Positions 10,169-18,888 of a DNA stretch of 64,000 bases are shown here, piece by piece. The notes under the pieces are model-generated. The model was not told where the DNA came from and searched no databases. It saw only the letters and a program-made list of their open reading frames with translations. The stretch's first letter is position 1, and the number at the start of each line of letters is the position of its first letter. The stretch lies in NCBI RefSeq assembly GCF_030409845.1, contig NZ_JAUFQQ010000003.1, positions 1,426,001 through 1,490,000 of the forward strand, in the 5' to 3' direction. Source of the stretch: Flavobacterium branchiarum (GTDB taxonomy: Bacteria > Bacteroidota > Bacteroidia > Flavobacteriales > Flavobacteriaceae). A program made the position numbers and the translations under genes.

Positions 10169-11080
10169 ATGAGAATAAATTTTTTGACAATAAGTGTTAT
10201 GTTAACGGGATTCCTATGTACCGCGCAACAAGATGCCCAGTTTACACAATATATGTATAATACCATTAGTATAAACCCGGCTTATGCAGGCTCAAGAGGT
10301 GCAATGAGTCTTTTTGGGCTTTATCGTACGCAATGGATTGGTCTGGATGGAGCACCAGAAACTAGCAGTTTTTCATTAAATACACCTCTAAATAATAGTA
10401 ACTTAGGGGTGGGAGTTTCACTTGTAAATGATAAAATAGGACCTATAAACGAGAATACTTTTTCGGCCGATTTATCTTATACAGTTCCTACATCTGAGAC
10501 TTTTAAATTATCTTTTGGAATCAAAGCTACCGCTAATTTATTCAATCTGGATATTAACAAATTGAACCCCGATGAGCAAGGTGATCCACAATTTCAAGAC
10601 CTAAATAGTAAATTTTCACCTAATATTGGAGCTGGAGTTTATTGGCATTCTGATAAAGCTTACATCGGTTTGTCGGTACCAAATTTTATCGAAACCAACC
10701 AATACAATGATAATGATGTAGCTATTTTTAAGGAAAAAATTAATTACTATTTAATCGCAGGTTATGTATTCGATTTAGATCCTTACATCAAGTTTAAGCC
10801 AGCTGTACTGACTAAAATGGTCGAAGGATCGCCACTGCAAGTAGATCTTTCAGCCAACTTTATGTTTAATGACAAGTTCGTGGTTGGGGCGGCCTATAGA
10901 TGGAGTGCTGCGATTAGTGCTATGGCAGGATTTCATGTTACCGAAGGAATGTACATAGGTTATGCATACGATCATGAAACTACCAGATTAAAGAACTATA
11001 ACTCTGGATCGCATGAGATTTTCCTTCGTTTTGAGTTCTTTAATAATTATAACCGAATTACCTCACCAAGATTCTTCTAA
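10169..11080 (+). CDS. PorP/SprF family T9SS outer-membrane protein
   Basis: 303 residues with a signal peptide and the family start 'QQDAQFTQYMYNTISINPAY' after cleavage, then a beta-barrel pattern of alternating residues to a C-terminal aromatic. PorP/SprF proteins are outer-membrane partners of the type IX secretion system; type B sorting-domain cargo often has a dedicated copy beside it. Position between the sorting-domain protein and the OmpA-PD40 protein (12-bp gap) supports a cargo/SprF/PorE-like operon. Length and start agree with the family. Confidence 0.9.
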   Translation: MRINFLTISVMLTGFLCTAQQDAQFTQYMYNTISINPAYAGSRGAMSLFGLYRTQWIGLDGAPETSSFSLNTPLNNSNLGVGVSLVNDKIGPINENTFSADLSYTVPTSETFKLSFGIKATANLFNLDINKLNPDEQGDPQFQDLNSKFSPNIGAGVYWHSDKAYIGLSVPNFIETNQYNDNDVAIFKEKINYYLIAGYVFDLDPYIKFKPAVLTKMVEGSPLQVDLSANFMFNDKFVVGAAYRWSAAISAMAGFHVTEGMYIGYAYDHETTRLKNYNSGSHEIFLRFEFFNNYNRITSPRFF

Positions 11081-11091
11081 AAGCAATAAAG

Positions 11092-13035
11092 ATGAAAATT
11101 AAACACCTATTATCGACCCTGTTGATTGTTTTTATTGCGTTAAAAGTAAGCGCACAAACAGCAATTCAGAATAAAGCCGAAAAGGATTATAACCAATATG
11201 CCTATATTGATGCTATTGCGATCTATGAGCGAGTAGCCGAAAAAGGATACAAAGACGAACAAACGTTTCAAAGGCTAGGTAATGCCTATTATTTTAATGC
11301 AGAATTAATAAAAGCTGCAAAATGGTACGATGCCCTTTTTGAAATGAATGCAGATCAAGAGCCGGAGTATTATTACCGTTATGCTCAGTGTTTAAAAGCT
11401 AGAGGTGATTACCAAAAAGCAGATAAGATTCTCGAAACTTTTAATAAAAAAGCAATCACAGATAAAAGAGGTATTTTGTTTGAAAAAAATAAAAACTACC
11501 TAGACCAGATAAAAGCCAACTCGGGACGATTTGAAATAGCCAATGCTGGAATAAATTCGACTCAATCCGATTATGGAAGTGCTTATTACGGGAACAAAAT
11601 TATTTTTGCTTCTGCCAGAGATACAGGAGGTGTTGTTAAAAATAAATTCAAATGGACTAATAAATCGTTTACCAACTTATATTGGTCAGAATTTAAAACG
11701 GATGGAACATTAGGGAAGCCCGAGCGATTTGAAAAGAAAATTAACTCTAAATTCAATGAATCGACACCTGTTTTTACTAAAGATGGTAAAACAATGTACT
11801 TTACAAGAAACAATTTTCTAGACGGTAAAAGAGGAAAAGACGATCAAAAAGTGACGCTTTTGAAACTCTATAGAGCAGAATTCATTAATGACAAATGGAC
11901 AAATATAACGGAATTGCCATTTAATAGTAACCAATACAGTACCGCTCATCCAGCATTAAGCAATGATGAAAAAAAGCTGTATTTTGCATCTGATATGCCA
12001 GGAACTTTAGGCCAATCTGATTTGTATAGTGTAACAATAAACGATGATAAAAGCTTTGGGAAACCAGAAAACTTAGGCCCAGGAGTTAATACCGAAGGGA
12101 GAGAGACTTTTCCATTTATAGCCACAGACAACCAATTGTATTTTGCTAGTGATGGTCGACCAGGATTAGGTGGGCTTGATGTATTTGTAACTACAATTAA
12201 AAACGATACTAGCTTTAGTACAGTACAAAATGTAGGTGCTCCAATAAATAGCCCACAAGATGATTTTGGATTTATCATTGATAACGAATCTCACACCGGT
12301 TTTTTTACCTCTAATAGAGAGGGCGGATTAGGGAGCGATGATATTTACAAACTATTAGAAACAAGAAAACTACTTTGTGAGCAAAAGCTAAAAGGGACAA
12401 TAATTGATTTAGAAACAAATAAAGTGCTTGATAATGCCAAAGTAATTTTATTTGATGAGCAGTTTAATCAGATAGGAGAAGCATTGACAAAGACAGACGG
12501 AAGTTATGTTTTTAGCAATGTAGAGTGCGGCAAAACCTATCATGTTAGAGCAGTCAAAGAAGAGTACGAGACAAAAGAAGTTCCGATAGTCATAGCTGGA
12601 CAATCAGGTGAAACAAGCTTAATTATTGCATTAGAAAAACGAATCAAACCAATAGGAGTGGGAACCGATTTAGCCAAAACGCTAAACATACCAATTATTT
12701 ATTTTGATTTAGATAAGTCTTTCATTCGCAAAGATGCCGCTTTTGAGTTAGAAAAAGTCTTGGCGGTTATGAAACAGTATCCAAAAATGAAAATCGACGT
12801 TCGTTCTCATACAGACAGCCGACAAACCGCTCAATATAATATCAATTTATCCAACAGAAGAGCCAAGTCGACCATACAGTGGTTGGTTAAAAATGGAATC
12901 GCTCAAAACAGATTGACAGGAAAAGGATATGGGGAGAGTCAATTAGTCAACAAATGTTCTGATAATGTACCTTGTACAGAAGTCGAACATCAGTTAAACA
13001 GACGAAGTGAATTTATAATTATTTCTATGGAGTAA
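11092..13035 (+). CDS. OmpA family protein with TPR and PD40 repeats (PorE-like)
   Basis: 647 residues. In order: signal peptide (to ~22), TPR-like helices (~25-125), a PD40/WD40-like beta-propeller (~150-420, with 'LYFASDMPGTLGQSDLYS' and 'LYFASDGRPGLGGLDVF'), a carboxypeptidase-regulatory-like beta-sandwich (~430-515), and a C-terminal OmpA domain (~530-647) with 'IIYFDLDKSFIRKDAAFELE' and 'DVRSHTDSR'. The OmpA domain should bind peptidoglycan, the propeller the outer-membrane partner. The same layout is known for T9SS-linked PorE-like proteins encoded next to PorP/SprF genes. It closes the surface cluster, followed by a terminator. Confidence 0.88.
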   Translation: MKIKHLLSTLLIVFIALKVSAQTAIQNKAEKDYNQYAYIDAIAIYERVAEKGYKDEQTFQRLGNAYYFNAELIKAAKWYDALFEMNADQEPEYYYRYAQCLKARGDYQKADKILETFNKKAITDKRGILFEKNKNYLDQIKANSGRFEIANAGINSTQSDYGSAYYGNKIIFASARDTGGVVKNKFKWTNKSFTNLYWSEFKTDGTLGKPERFEKKINSKFNESTPVFTKDGKTMYFTRNNFLDGKRGKDDQKVTLLKLYRAEFINDKWTNITELPFNSNQYSTAHPALSNDEKKLYFASDMPGTLGQSDLYSVTINDDKSFGKPENLGPGVNTEGRETFPFIATDNQLYFASDGRPGLGGLDVFVTTIKNDTSFSTVQNVGAPINSPQDDFGFIIDNESHTGFFTSNREGGLGSDDIYKLLETRKLLCEQKLKGTIIDLETNKVLDNAKVILFDEQFNQIGEALTKTDGSYVFSNVECGKTYHVRAVKEEYETKEVPIVIAGQSGETSLIIALEKRIKPIGVGTDLAKTLNIPIIYFDLDKSFIRKDAAFELEKVLAVMKQYPKMKIDVRSHTDSRQTAQYNINLSNRRAKSTIQWLVKNGIAQNRLTGKGYGESQLVNKCSDNVPCTEVEHQLNRRSEFIIISME

Positions 13036-13078
13036 TAGAATTATGCACTGTCCTAAAAACGAATAAGTTTTAAATATA

Positions 13079-13118
13079 ATAGGGTTTAACTTTTTAATTA
13101 AAGTTGAACCCTATTTTC
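13079..13118 (+). terminator. intrinsic terminator of the surface-protein/T9SS operon
   Basis: A 15-bp stem 'ATAGGGTTTAACTTT' / 'AAAGTTGAACCCTAT' with one G-T pair and a 6-nt loop is followed by T residues, 45 bp after the OmpA-PD40 stop codon. Confidence 0.85.
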
Positions 13119-13174
13119 ATAAAGTTTAGAATTGATTGAGTATTAAAAAGTGGAAGGGAAGGAAGTGATTAAAA

Positions 13175-13420
13175 GGGGTCTGTTGCATCTATTTAATAAC
13201 TATTATCTTTAGAACTTCAAAATAGATTAAAAGGATACCAAGGCATTATTATCCCAAGGCTGTCATTCTCTAAGCCGTTTATTTTAAATTGAGAATTTAC
13301 CCTAAACTTTTCTTTATAATCTACGTAGACCCGATCCGATAACTACTAGACGAGGTAATCTCATCTAGTAATTCGAAAATCCAGAAATACTTTGCGTTAG
13401 TTTCTTGCGGAAATTCTTCC
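13175..13420 (+). pseudogene. possible relic of IS6-type insertion sequence (end and transposase N-terminus)
   Basis: The stretch 'GGGGTCTGTTGC' at 13175-13186 resembles IS6-family terminal inverted repeats. A nearby frame reads 'KGYQGIIIP', and after a frameshift DNA similar to the 'KLRFTLSYRD' coding segment of IS6 transposases appears (around 13290-13320). No intact frame remains. The identification is much weaker than for the C-terminal relic at 15194-15498; the two could be halves of one element or separate decays. Confidence 0.3.
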
Positions 13421-13497
13421 TTCGCTAAAGACAATATTTAAAAATTAAGATTTTCGTATTGATCCCCAATTTCGAAAAGTTTTTCGCTAGTTTTTAT

Positions 13498-13558
13498 GTA
13501 TAAAAAAGGTCCTGAAATAATTCAGGACTTTTTGGTGGGGAGAGCAGGATTCGAACCT
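13498..13558 (-). repeat. putative left attachment site: tRNA-Tyr 3' end plus terminator
   Basis: These 61 bp match 27867-27927 at 58 positions and in the same orientation. The copy contains the terminator hairpin (GTCCTGAA/TTCAGGAC) and the last ~24 nt of a minus-strand tRNA-Tyr ('AGGTTCGAATCCTGCTCTCC' region), then breaks off where the intact tRNA would continue. Two spaced copies of TGCCACGA (13611 and 13622, 11 bp apart) follow inside the island and may be recombinase arm sites. The geometry is that expected for an element integrated in the tRNA 3' end. Confidence 0.8.
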
Positions 13559-13930
13559 AAATCTGGGAATGCCAACCTATACTGCATTCGTCATTTTTTA
13601 AAAGCGGCTGTGCCACGATTTTGCCACGAAACTTATTTTTTTGGTTTAAATCTTAAGTATGAAAATGGAGACTTGTGTATAAATAACGTTATAATTTGAA
13701 TTATAAATTTACCTGTTTTTTGAATAAAAAAAATGAAAAATGAATTTCAATTTTCACTAATAATGTAAGTGGAGGACAATTCTGGAGTTCTAATTGTTAT
13801 AAACTGCTTTAAGTCTTGTGGCAAAAAATGTATTACCTCTAGATAGCAGGTTACACATAGATACGAAAAAGTTAGATTATTGGCTTGTACAAAAAAAAAG
13901 ATTCTTAACTTACTTCAGAGTACATTATTT
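13559..13930. other. island left end, no gene seen
   Basis: The open frame across 13496-13699 reads through the tRNA fragment and is not a gene. Apart from the paired TGCCACGA motifs at 13611-13629 I see no integrase fragment or other feature. Confidence 0.5.
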
Positions 13931-14956
13931 TTAGTGACCTATACAAAAGAGAGTCTCCCCTATGTTAACTGGAGGAGTTCCTATTTTATATAGTATAATT
14001 CCGCTTACAGGAGCTGTTATCTGAGCTATTATTTTACCAAATTCATCTGTTATATACCCTAAATTTTGATTCTTGGTGATACTATCTCCACTTTGGATTG
14101 AACTGAAGAATATACCTTTTTGTGGAACCCTGATGTAAGATTGTTCATTTATATACTCTCTCTTTATTTCACCTGTTGCATTTTTTGCATTGATCATTTT
14201 TGAATAATCAAGCATGTTGTAAACAGCATTTTTTATCAGTTTTACATTCTCTGACTGAACGGTTCCTAGTTTTCCAGCTTCTATACTTAATGCGACAGTT
14301 CCGCTCTGTACAGCCTGTTTGAATGCATATTTTGCAATCTCATTTTTTGTAAGGTTATATGGATATGAAACGATATATTGCATACCAGAAGACTCACTTA
14401 ATAGTTTTGCTTTTTCTGTTTGACCATCCTTATTATCATAATAGCAGATAAAAGGGAGCAGATCTTCATTGGCATCACCGCCATGAATATCCAGAAAAAC
14501 ATCGGAATTGGGAATAATTTCCTTTGTAATCCAATGAGCAATCTGTTTTGAAATAGAACCTGAGACAGAACCAGGAAAAGCATTATTGAGGTTTAGTCCA
14601 TCTATCGGATTAACGAAAGGGGAGCGCTTATAAAAAGAAGCCACATTGGTTATGGGTAATATAATAAGCGTTCCTCTAAGCTTGGTAGCATCTATCTCTT
14701 TCATCAATTCTTGTACAGCAATGATTGGGGGATATTCATAGCCATGTATTCCAGCTATAATTGTAAAAACTGGCCCTGGATTTTTCCCTTTTATCACAGT
14801 AAGTGGTATATATTCAAGTGCGTTATCGCCTCTGAAAGAAATTAATTTATTGATCCGCTCTCCATTTTTTATTTCTTTGAGAGTATTCCTAAGTTCTTGA
14901 GCTTGTACATGATATATGCATAAAAAAAGGATTAAAATTAAAGCTATTCTTCTCAT
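13931..14956 (-). CDS. secreted zinc hydrolase of the succinylglutamate desuccinylase/aspartoacylase (M14-like) family
   Basis: 341 residues with a signal peptide ending near 'YHVQAQ'. Zinc ligands of the family are visible: H71 and E74 in 'AGIHGYEYP', and H158 in 'DVFLDIHGG'; the likely catalytic glutamate is E226 in 'LSIEAGKLG'. A C-terminal beta-barrel-like extension of ~100 residues ('APVSGIILYKIGTPPVNIGE') is typical of AstE/AspA-type members. The secreted location suggests cleavage of an N-acylated amino acid or peptide outside the cytoplasm; the substrate cannot be told. It is the first gene inside the putative island and stands alone. Confidence 0.8.
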   Translation of the reverse strand: MRRIALILILFLCIYHVQAQELRNTLKEIKNGERINKLISFRGDNALEYIPLTVIKGKNPGPVFTIIAGIHGYEYPPIIAVQELMKEIDATKLRGTLIILPITNVASFYKRSPFVNPIDGLNLNNAFPGSVSGSISKQIAHWITKEIIPNSDVFLDIHGGDANEDLLPFICYYDNKDGQTEKAKLLSESSGMQYIVSYPYNLTKNEIAKYAFKQAVQSGTVALSIEAGKLGTVQSENVKLIKNAVYNMLDYSKMINAKNATGEIKREYINEQSYIRVPQKGIFFSSIQSGDSITKNQNLGYITDEFGKIIAQITAPVSGIILYKIGTPPVNIGETLFCIGH

Positions 14957-15193
14957 AGTGTATAATGAATTTTTTCTGTATCGTTAAGACCACCAAAAAT
15001 ATTAAATTATAGGTATGAAATGCTATACCAACTCCACTTTGGAATTAAAATTTAACTTATTTTGGCATAAGTTTCCTTCCTTCCATAAAAAAAAAACATA
15101 GATTGAGTTTATGCTAAATTTTATCAAACGCATAGTATAAGGAGAATTTTATAATAGATTTATTCAAAAAAAATAAATTAATAATACTGTTTG

Positions 15194-15498
15194 TTCGTGA
15201 AATTTCTAATTAAGGGAATAAATAATAGTTGCAACCAGCGTATGAATATTGATAAAAGCGGTTCTAACACTAGCGTAATAAGTGTTTTTGACAAACGCTC
15301 TTTTTCGAATATAAAGATTCGGTAATGTAAGCATCTCAATAATATAGTTAAACAAGAGCATCGTTTTATCAAATGGAGAATACAAAACCGCTTAGGCTTC
15401 AAAAGATTCAAATCTGTAAAAGAACGTTAGGTAGAATTGAAGTTACATATATGCTGAGAAAGAATCAGATGATAAAATCAGGGATAATTATGTTTTAA
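15194..15498 (+). pseudogene. degenerate IS6-family transposase, C-terminal part
   Basis: On the plus strand one frame reads '...MNIDKSGSNTSVISVF', then after a TAA continues 'KHLNNIVKQEHRFIKWRIQN', then 'RLGFKRFKSVKER', and after a frameshift 'TLGRIEVTYMLRKNQM' to a stop at 15496-15498. This is the hallmark end of IS6-type DDE transposases (xNIDKSG, the H-R-F-I-K-W-R block and the final R-K-N-Q). At least one nonsense change and one frameshift are present and the N-terminus is missing, so it is dead. It marks past mobile-element activity in the island. Confidence 0.8.
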
Positions 15499-15584
15499 TC
15501 ATCTTGTAAATAGGCTACATAATTTATAACTCTGTGATTTCTTTCAAATTTATATTACAGATTTGACAAAAGCTATTTTTTAAT

Positions 15585-16349
15585 CTACTTCCATCTATTA
15601 ACGAATTCTGCATAAGGCTTGCGATAAGATTCAGTCACGACAATTTCTGTTTTCCCAATTTGTACAGCATTTTTTTTAACGGAAGTTATTTTATCTAATG
15701 ATACAATGTAGGAGCGATGAATCCTCAGAAATTTATCAGAGCCAAGTTTTTCTTCTATGTTTTTAAGACTTGTTAATGTGAGGACAGGCTTGTTCTGTTT
15801 TTCTAAATATATTTTGACGTAATCTTTCATTGATTCTATATACAATATCTGATCTTTTGCTATTTTTACTAGTTGGTATTCCACTTTTATATATAAAAAA
15901 GGGTCAGCAAGCGCAGATGGCAGAGGTGTAACTAAAGTTAACTTTTCTTCATTAACAGTAGGAAGTTGCTTTGTCAATTTGAAATAATTTTCAGCTTTTG
16001 AAACTGTTCTGCTAAAATCAACATAAGAGAAGGGTTTAAGAAGGTAATCTAATGCGTCTACAGAATAACCCTCTAGGGCATAATTGTCATAAGCAGTTGT
16101 GAATATCATTCTTGGTTTTTCATTATCCTGCTTTTGATTAAGAATATGTGCCATTTCCATTCCGCTCAGTTCAGGCATCCTTATGTCAGTAAAAATTAGA
16201 TCTATCATATTGTTTTTCAAAAAAGCAATTGCATCCATCCCTGAGGAAAATTCTCCACAAAGTTCTAAGTCTGGCGTACGCAGAACGTACCTTCGGATCA
16301 AATCCAAGGCGATAGGTTCATCATCTATTATAATACATCTTATATTCAT
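15585..16349 (-). CDS. LytTR response regulator
   Basis: 254 residues. N-terminal receiver domain (1-120) with acidic pair 'IIIDDEP', phosphoacceptor D55 in 'LIFTDIRMPELSG' and the conserved lysine in 'DYLLKPF'; C-terminal LytTR DNA-binding domain (~150-254) with 'LYIESMKDYVKIY' and 'FLRIHRSYIVSLDKI'. The start ATG overlaps the end of the sensor kinase gene by 4 bp, so the two are translationally coupled. LytTR regulators bind pairs of short direct repeats; the intergenic region in front of the divergent RND efflux operon is the obvious target (inference). Confidence 0.92.
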   Translation of the reverse strand: MNIRCIIIDDEPIALDLIRRYVLRTPDLELCGEFSSGMDAIAFLKNNMIDLIFTDIRMPELSGMEMAHILNQKQDNEKPRMIFTTAYDNYALEGYSVDALDYLLKPFSYVDFSRTVSKAENYFKLTKQLPTVNEEKLTLVTPLPSALADPFLYIKVEYQLVKIAKDQILYIESMKDYVKIYLEKQNKPVLTLTSLKNIEEKLGSDKFLRIHRSYIVSLDKITSVKKNAVQIGKTEIVVTESYRKPYAEFVNRWK

Positions 16350-17392
16350 GCTAACTGCAGTTTAAGGTTAATTCTAAATTCTTTTTTCTCTTGATTATTA
16401 TCAATTTCCAGCTCATAAAAACCAGAATATAGCAGATCAAGTCTTCTTTTTGTATTGGTAAGACCTATGCCATTACTTTCTTCAAGATCTTTAGCTTTAA
16501 TTTGGGCAATAGGATTGATAACTTCAAAAATTAAAACTTTAGATTCTTGATAAATATTGATAATGATCTGATCCTGCTTACTAAAAGTCAAACCATGTTT
16601 AAATGCATTTTCTATAAAAGGTAACAGTATCATTGAAGAGATGGGATGATCTTTTATAAATTCAGGTTTATTAAATATGATTTCCGTGTTTTGAGGTATT
16701 CTTAGTTTCATCAGTTTGATGTAATGCTCAATAAATAAAATCTCTTTGCTGAGCATTGAGGAGTGATGTTTTGTTTCATAAATAACATATCTCATCATCA
16801 GTGATAAACTGTGTAGAGCTTCTTGAGCTTTCTCTACATTGGTTTCAGTTAATGAATAAATGGCGTGAAGAACATTGAAATAAAAATGGGGATTGATCTG
16901 GGTTTTGAGAAAAGCTAGCTCCGAAGCTAATTTTTCCTGCTCCAGTTGTTTTCTGTTATTACTTATTTTTTTTAATCTTTCATTAACTTTTACAGTCGTG
17001 CTGATAAATATTAGAAATAATGTAACACACAGGAACATAAAGTTGTTGAGTTTTAAAAAACCTATGGATGTATTTTTATTGCTAGTCATTAAGTATTCCA
17101 TTTTAGCATCTATATCAAAATATACTGCGGCATAATAATTAATACTTGAAGATACAATTATTAAAAGGCATATTACAATAATAAAATGAGTGCTTTTTGC
17201 TTTAAAAAAAGTTTTAGGTACTGCCAAAAAATAATTTGTATAGTAAATAATGAGATATAAAATCAACTGAAAGCTTTCCAATATCCAGAATTCTTTTGGA
17301 AAAGGAATTTGAAATGTGAGGGGAAATAACAAAAATAAAAGAAGTGGGATAATAATATATAAATGAGGTGCCCACAATAGATATTTTTTCAT
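16346..17392 (-). CDS. LytS-like sensor histidine kinase
   Basis: 348 residues from the ATG at 17392, which starts directly before the first membrane segment; an upstream in-frame ATG at 17443 is the alternative. Four hydrophobic segments occupy the N-terminal ~150 residues. The His_kinase domain carries the phosphoacceptor box 'INPHFYFNVLHAIYSL', and a HATPase domain follows with N-box 'LPFIENAFKHGL' and G-box 'GIGLTNTKRRLDLLY'. No periplasmic sensor domain is seen, so it probably senses through its membrane helices. It pairs with the overlapping LytTR regulator and lies divergent to the RND efflux operon. Confidence 0.9.
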   Translation of the reverse strand: MKKYLLWAPHLYIIIPLLLFLLFPLTFQIPFPKEFWILESFQLILYLIIYYTNYFLAVPKTFFKAKSTHFIIVICLLIIVSSSINYYAAVYFDIDAKMEYLMTSNKNTSIGFLKLNNFMFLCVTLFLIFISTTVKVNERLKKISNNRKQLEQEKLASELAFLKTQINPHFYFNVLHAIYSLTETNVEKAQEALHSLSLMMRYVIYETKHHSSMLSKEILFIEHYIKLMKLRIPQNTEIIFNKPEFIKDHPISSMILLPFIENAFKHGLTFSKQDQIIINIYQESKVLIFEVINPIAQIKAKDLEESNGIGLTNTKRRLDLLYSGFYELEIDNNQEKKEFRINLKLQLA

Positions 17393-17443
17393 ATGGATTA
17401 AACTTTGTGGTAAATAAAAACAAAATATGTCAATTATTTTCAA

Positions 17444-17689
17444 TATCGTATGGAAATCAATTATTTGTCGACGAACAATGACGTTTTACCGACGGAATTG
17501 GATTTTCTTGCTTTTTTTCATTCGTCTGTACTATTTTCTTGTATCGTCTATTTGTCTTATGTGACTGTCTAGGTTCAGAATAATTCTACCCGAATTGAAT
17601 TTATTTTGCAGTTTGTAAGTGATCAGACAAATTCCTGATGTTTTATCTGGAATTAATTTCATCAGCAATCTTTAATATTATAAAGTACT
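17444..17689. promoter_or_regulatory. divergent control region between LytTR system and RND operon
   Basis: This 246-bp region separates two diverging transcription units. It is unusually rich in GACG/CGTC words: GACGAACAAT, GACGTTTTAC and GACGGAATTG around 17469-17500, and the reverse-complement forms CATTCGTC, TATCGTCT and CTGTCTAGG around 17520-17572. Clustered short repeats are what a LytTR protein would bind. The assignment is inference; no consensus site can be proved by eye. Confidence 0.3.
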
Positions 17690-18856
17690 ATGTTTCAATT
17701 CAACCAGACCACAAAAAAAATAATTTTGAATATAATAGCCTTTTCATTTTTTATTTCCTGTAGTGGAGATAAGAAAGGTTCAGAAGATGTTGCAAGTAAA
17801 GAACTCCTTATCGAGAGTTATCCCGTTTTTACTGTAAAGTATTTGTCTACAGATCTTTTTCGTGACTATCCCGTTACAATTGACGGACAGGAAATTATAA
17901 ATATACAACCAAAGATTGATGGCTACATCAATAAGGTTTATATAGATGAGGGATCACTTGTGTCTAAAGGACAGGTCTTATTTACTATTTTCAATCCTCA
18001 ATATGAACAGGAACTTGATAATGCTCAAGCAGCAGTAATCAGTGCAAAAGCAGACGTTAATTCAGCTGAAATGGCAGTAAGAAAAGTAATGCCATTGGTT
18101 GAGAAAGATATTGTAAGTAAGTTTGAGCTGGAGTCTGCTGAATATACACTGCAAATGAGAAAAGCGGCTCTCAAGCAGGCAGGTTTTAACGTGGCTACTG
18201 CAAAAACAAATCTAAGTTATACAAAGGTTATTAGTCCTATAAATGGTGTTGTGGGAAGGTTACCTCTTAAAACAGGAAGTTATGTGAGTAGTACTGGTAC
18301 GACACCATTGACGACTATCTCAAATACGGGCAAAATATTTGCCTATTTCTCAATGAATGAAAAACAGCTTCTGGAATTTCTACGTACCACTAAAGGGGTG
18401 ACCATTAAAGAAAAGCTGAAAAATAGCCCGCCAGTTATCCTGTTGCTCTCTGATGGTACACAGTACAGTCAAAAAGGAAACCTGGAAGCTGTCCTTGGTC
18501 AGATTAACAGTCAGACTGGTTCATCAAGTTTTAGGGCAACTTTTTCTAATCCTGAACAACTTATAAGAAGCGGTGCCAGCGGAACGATACGTATTGCTGA
18601 TCATTTGGATAATGCTATTCTTCTGCCACAAAAAAGTACTTATGAAATGCAGGGAAAACGTTTTGTATATATAGTAAAAAACGATAATACAGTAAAAACT
18701 ACTGAAGTTGAAGTGATGGATATTACTTCGGGTGACTATTTTGTTGTGAAGAAAGGATTAAATGCAGGCGATAAAGTTGTTCTTGACGGTTCTGGGAAGC
18801 TTCAAAATGATGTGAGAATTAAACCAGAAATGCTGAATGTGTATTCTACACAATAA
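17690..18856 (+). CDS. RND efflux periplasmic adaptor lipoprotein
   Basis: 388 residues. A lipobox 'FFISCSG' follows an N-terminal hydrophobic stretch, so it is a membrane-attached lipoprotein. Order: lipoyl/barrel-sandwich half ('KIDGYINKVYIDEGSLVSKG'), an alpha-helical hairpin (~115-180), the second lipoyl half ('ISPINGVVGRLPLKTGSYV'), beta-barrel and membrane-proximal domains ('ILLPQKSTYEMQGKRFVYIV'). This is the MFP/AcrA family, which bridges inner-membrane RND pumps to the outer-membrane channel. It is first gene of a three-gene efflux operon, 32 bp before the pump gene. Confidence 0.93.
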   Translation: MFQFNQTTKKIILNIIAFSFFISCSGDKKGSEDVASKELLIESYPVFTVKYLSTDLFRDYPVTIDGQEIINIQPKIDGYINKVYIDEGSLVSKGQVLFTIFNPQYEQELDNAQAAVISAKADVNSAEMAVRKVMPLVEKDIVSKFELESAEYTLQMRKAALKQAGFNVATAKTNLSYTKVISPINGVVGRLPLKTGSYVSSTGTTPLTTISNTGKIFAYFSMNEKQLLEFLRTTKGVTIKEKLKNSPPVILLLSDGTQYSQKGNLEAVLGQINSQTGSSSFRATFSNPEQLIRSGASGTIRIADHLDNAILLPQKSTYEMQGKRFVYIVKNDNTVKTTEVEVMDITSGDYFVVKKGLNAGDKVVLDGSGKLQNDVRIKPEMLNVYSTQ

Positions 18857-18888
18857 TTTAAGAATTACTAATAGATATAATTTAAGAT

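Noticed and set aside
13496..13699. 67-residue open frame on the plus strand
   Set aside because: It runs antisense through the terminator and the tRNA-Tyr 3' fragment of the putative attachment site; the protein has no sense.
15178..15411. 77-residue open frame on the minus strand
   Set aside because: It is the antisense shadow of the IS6-type transposase relic on the plus strand.
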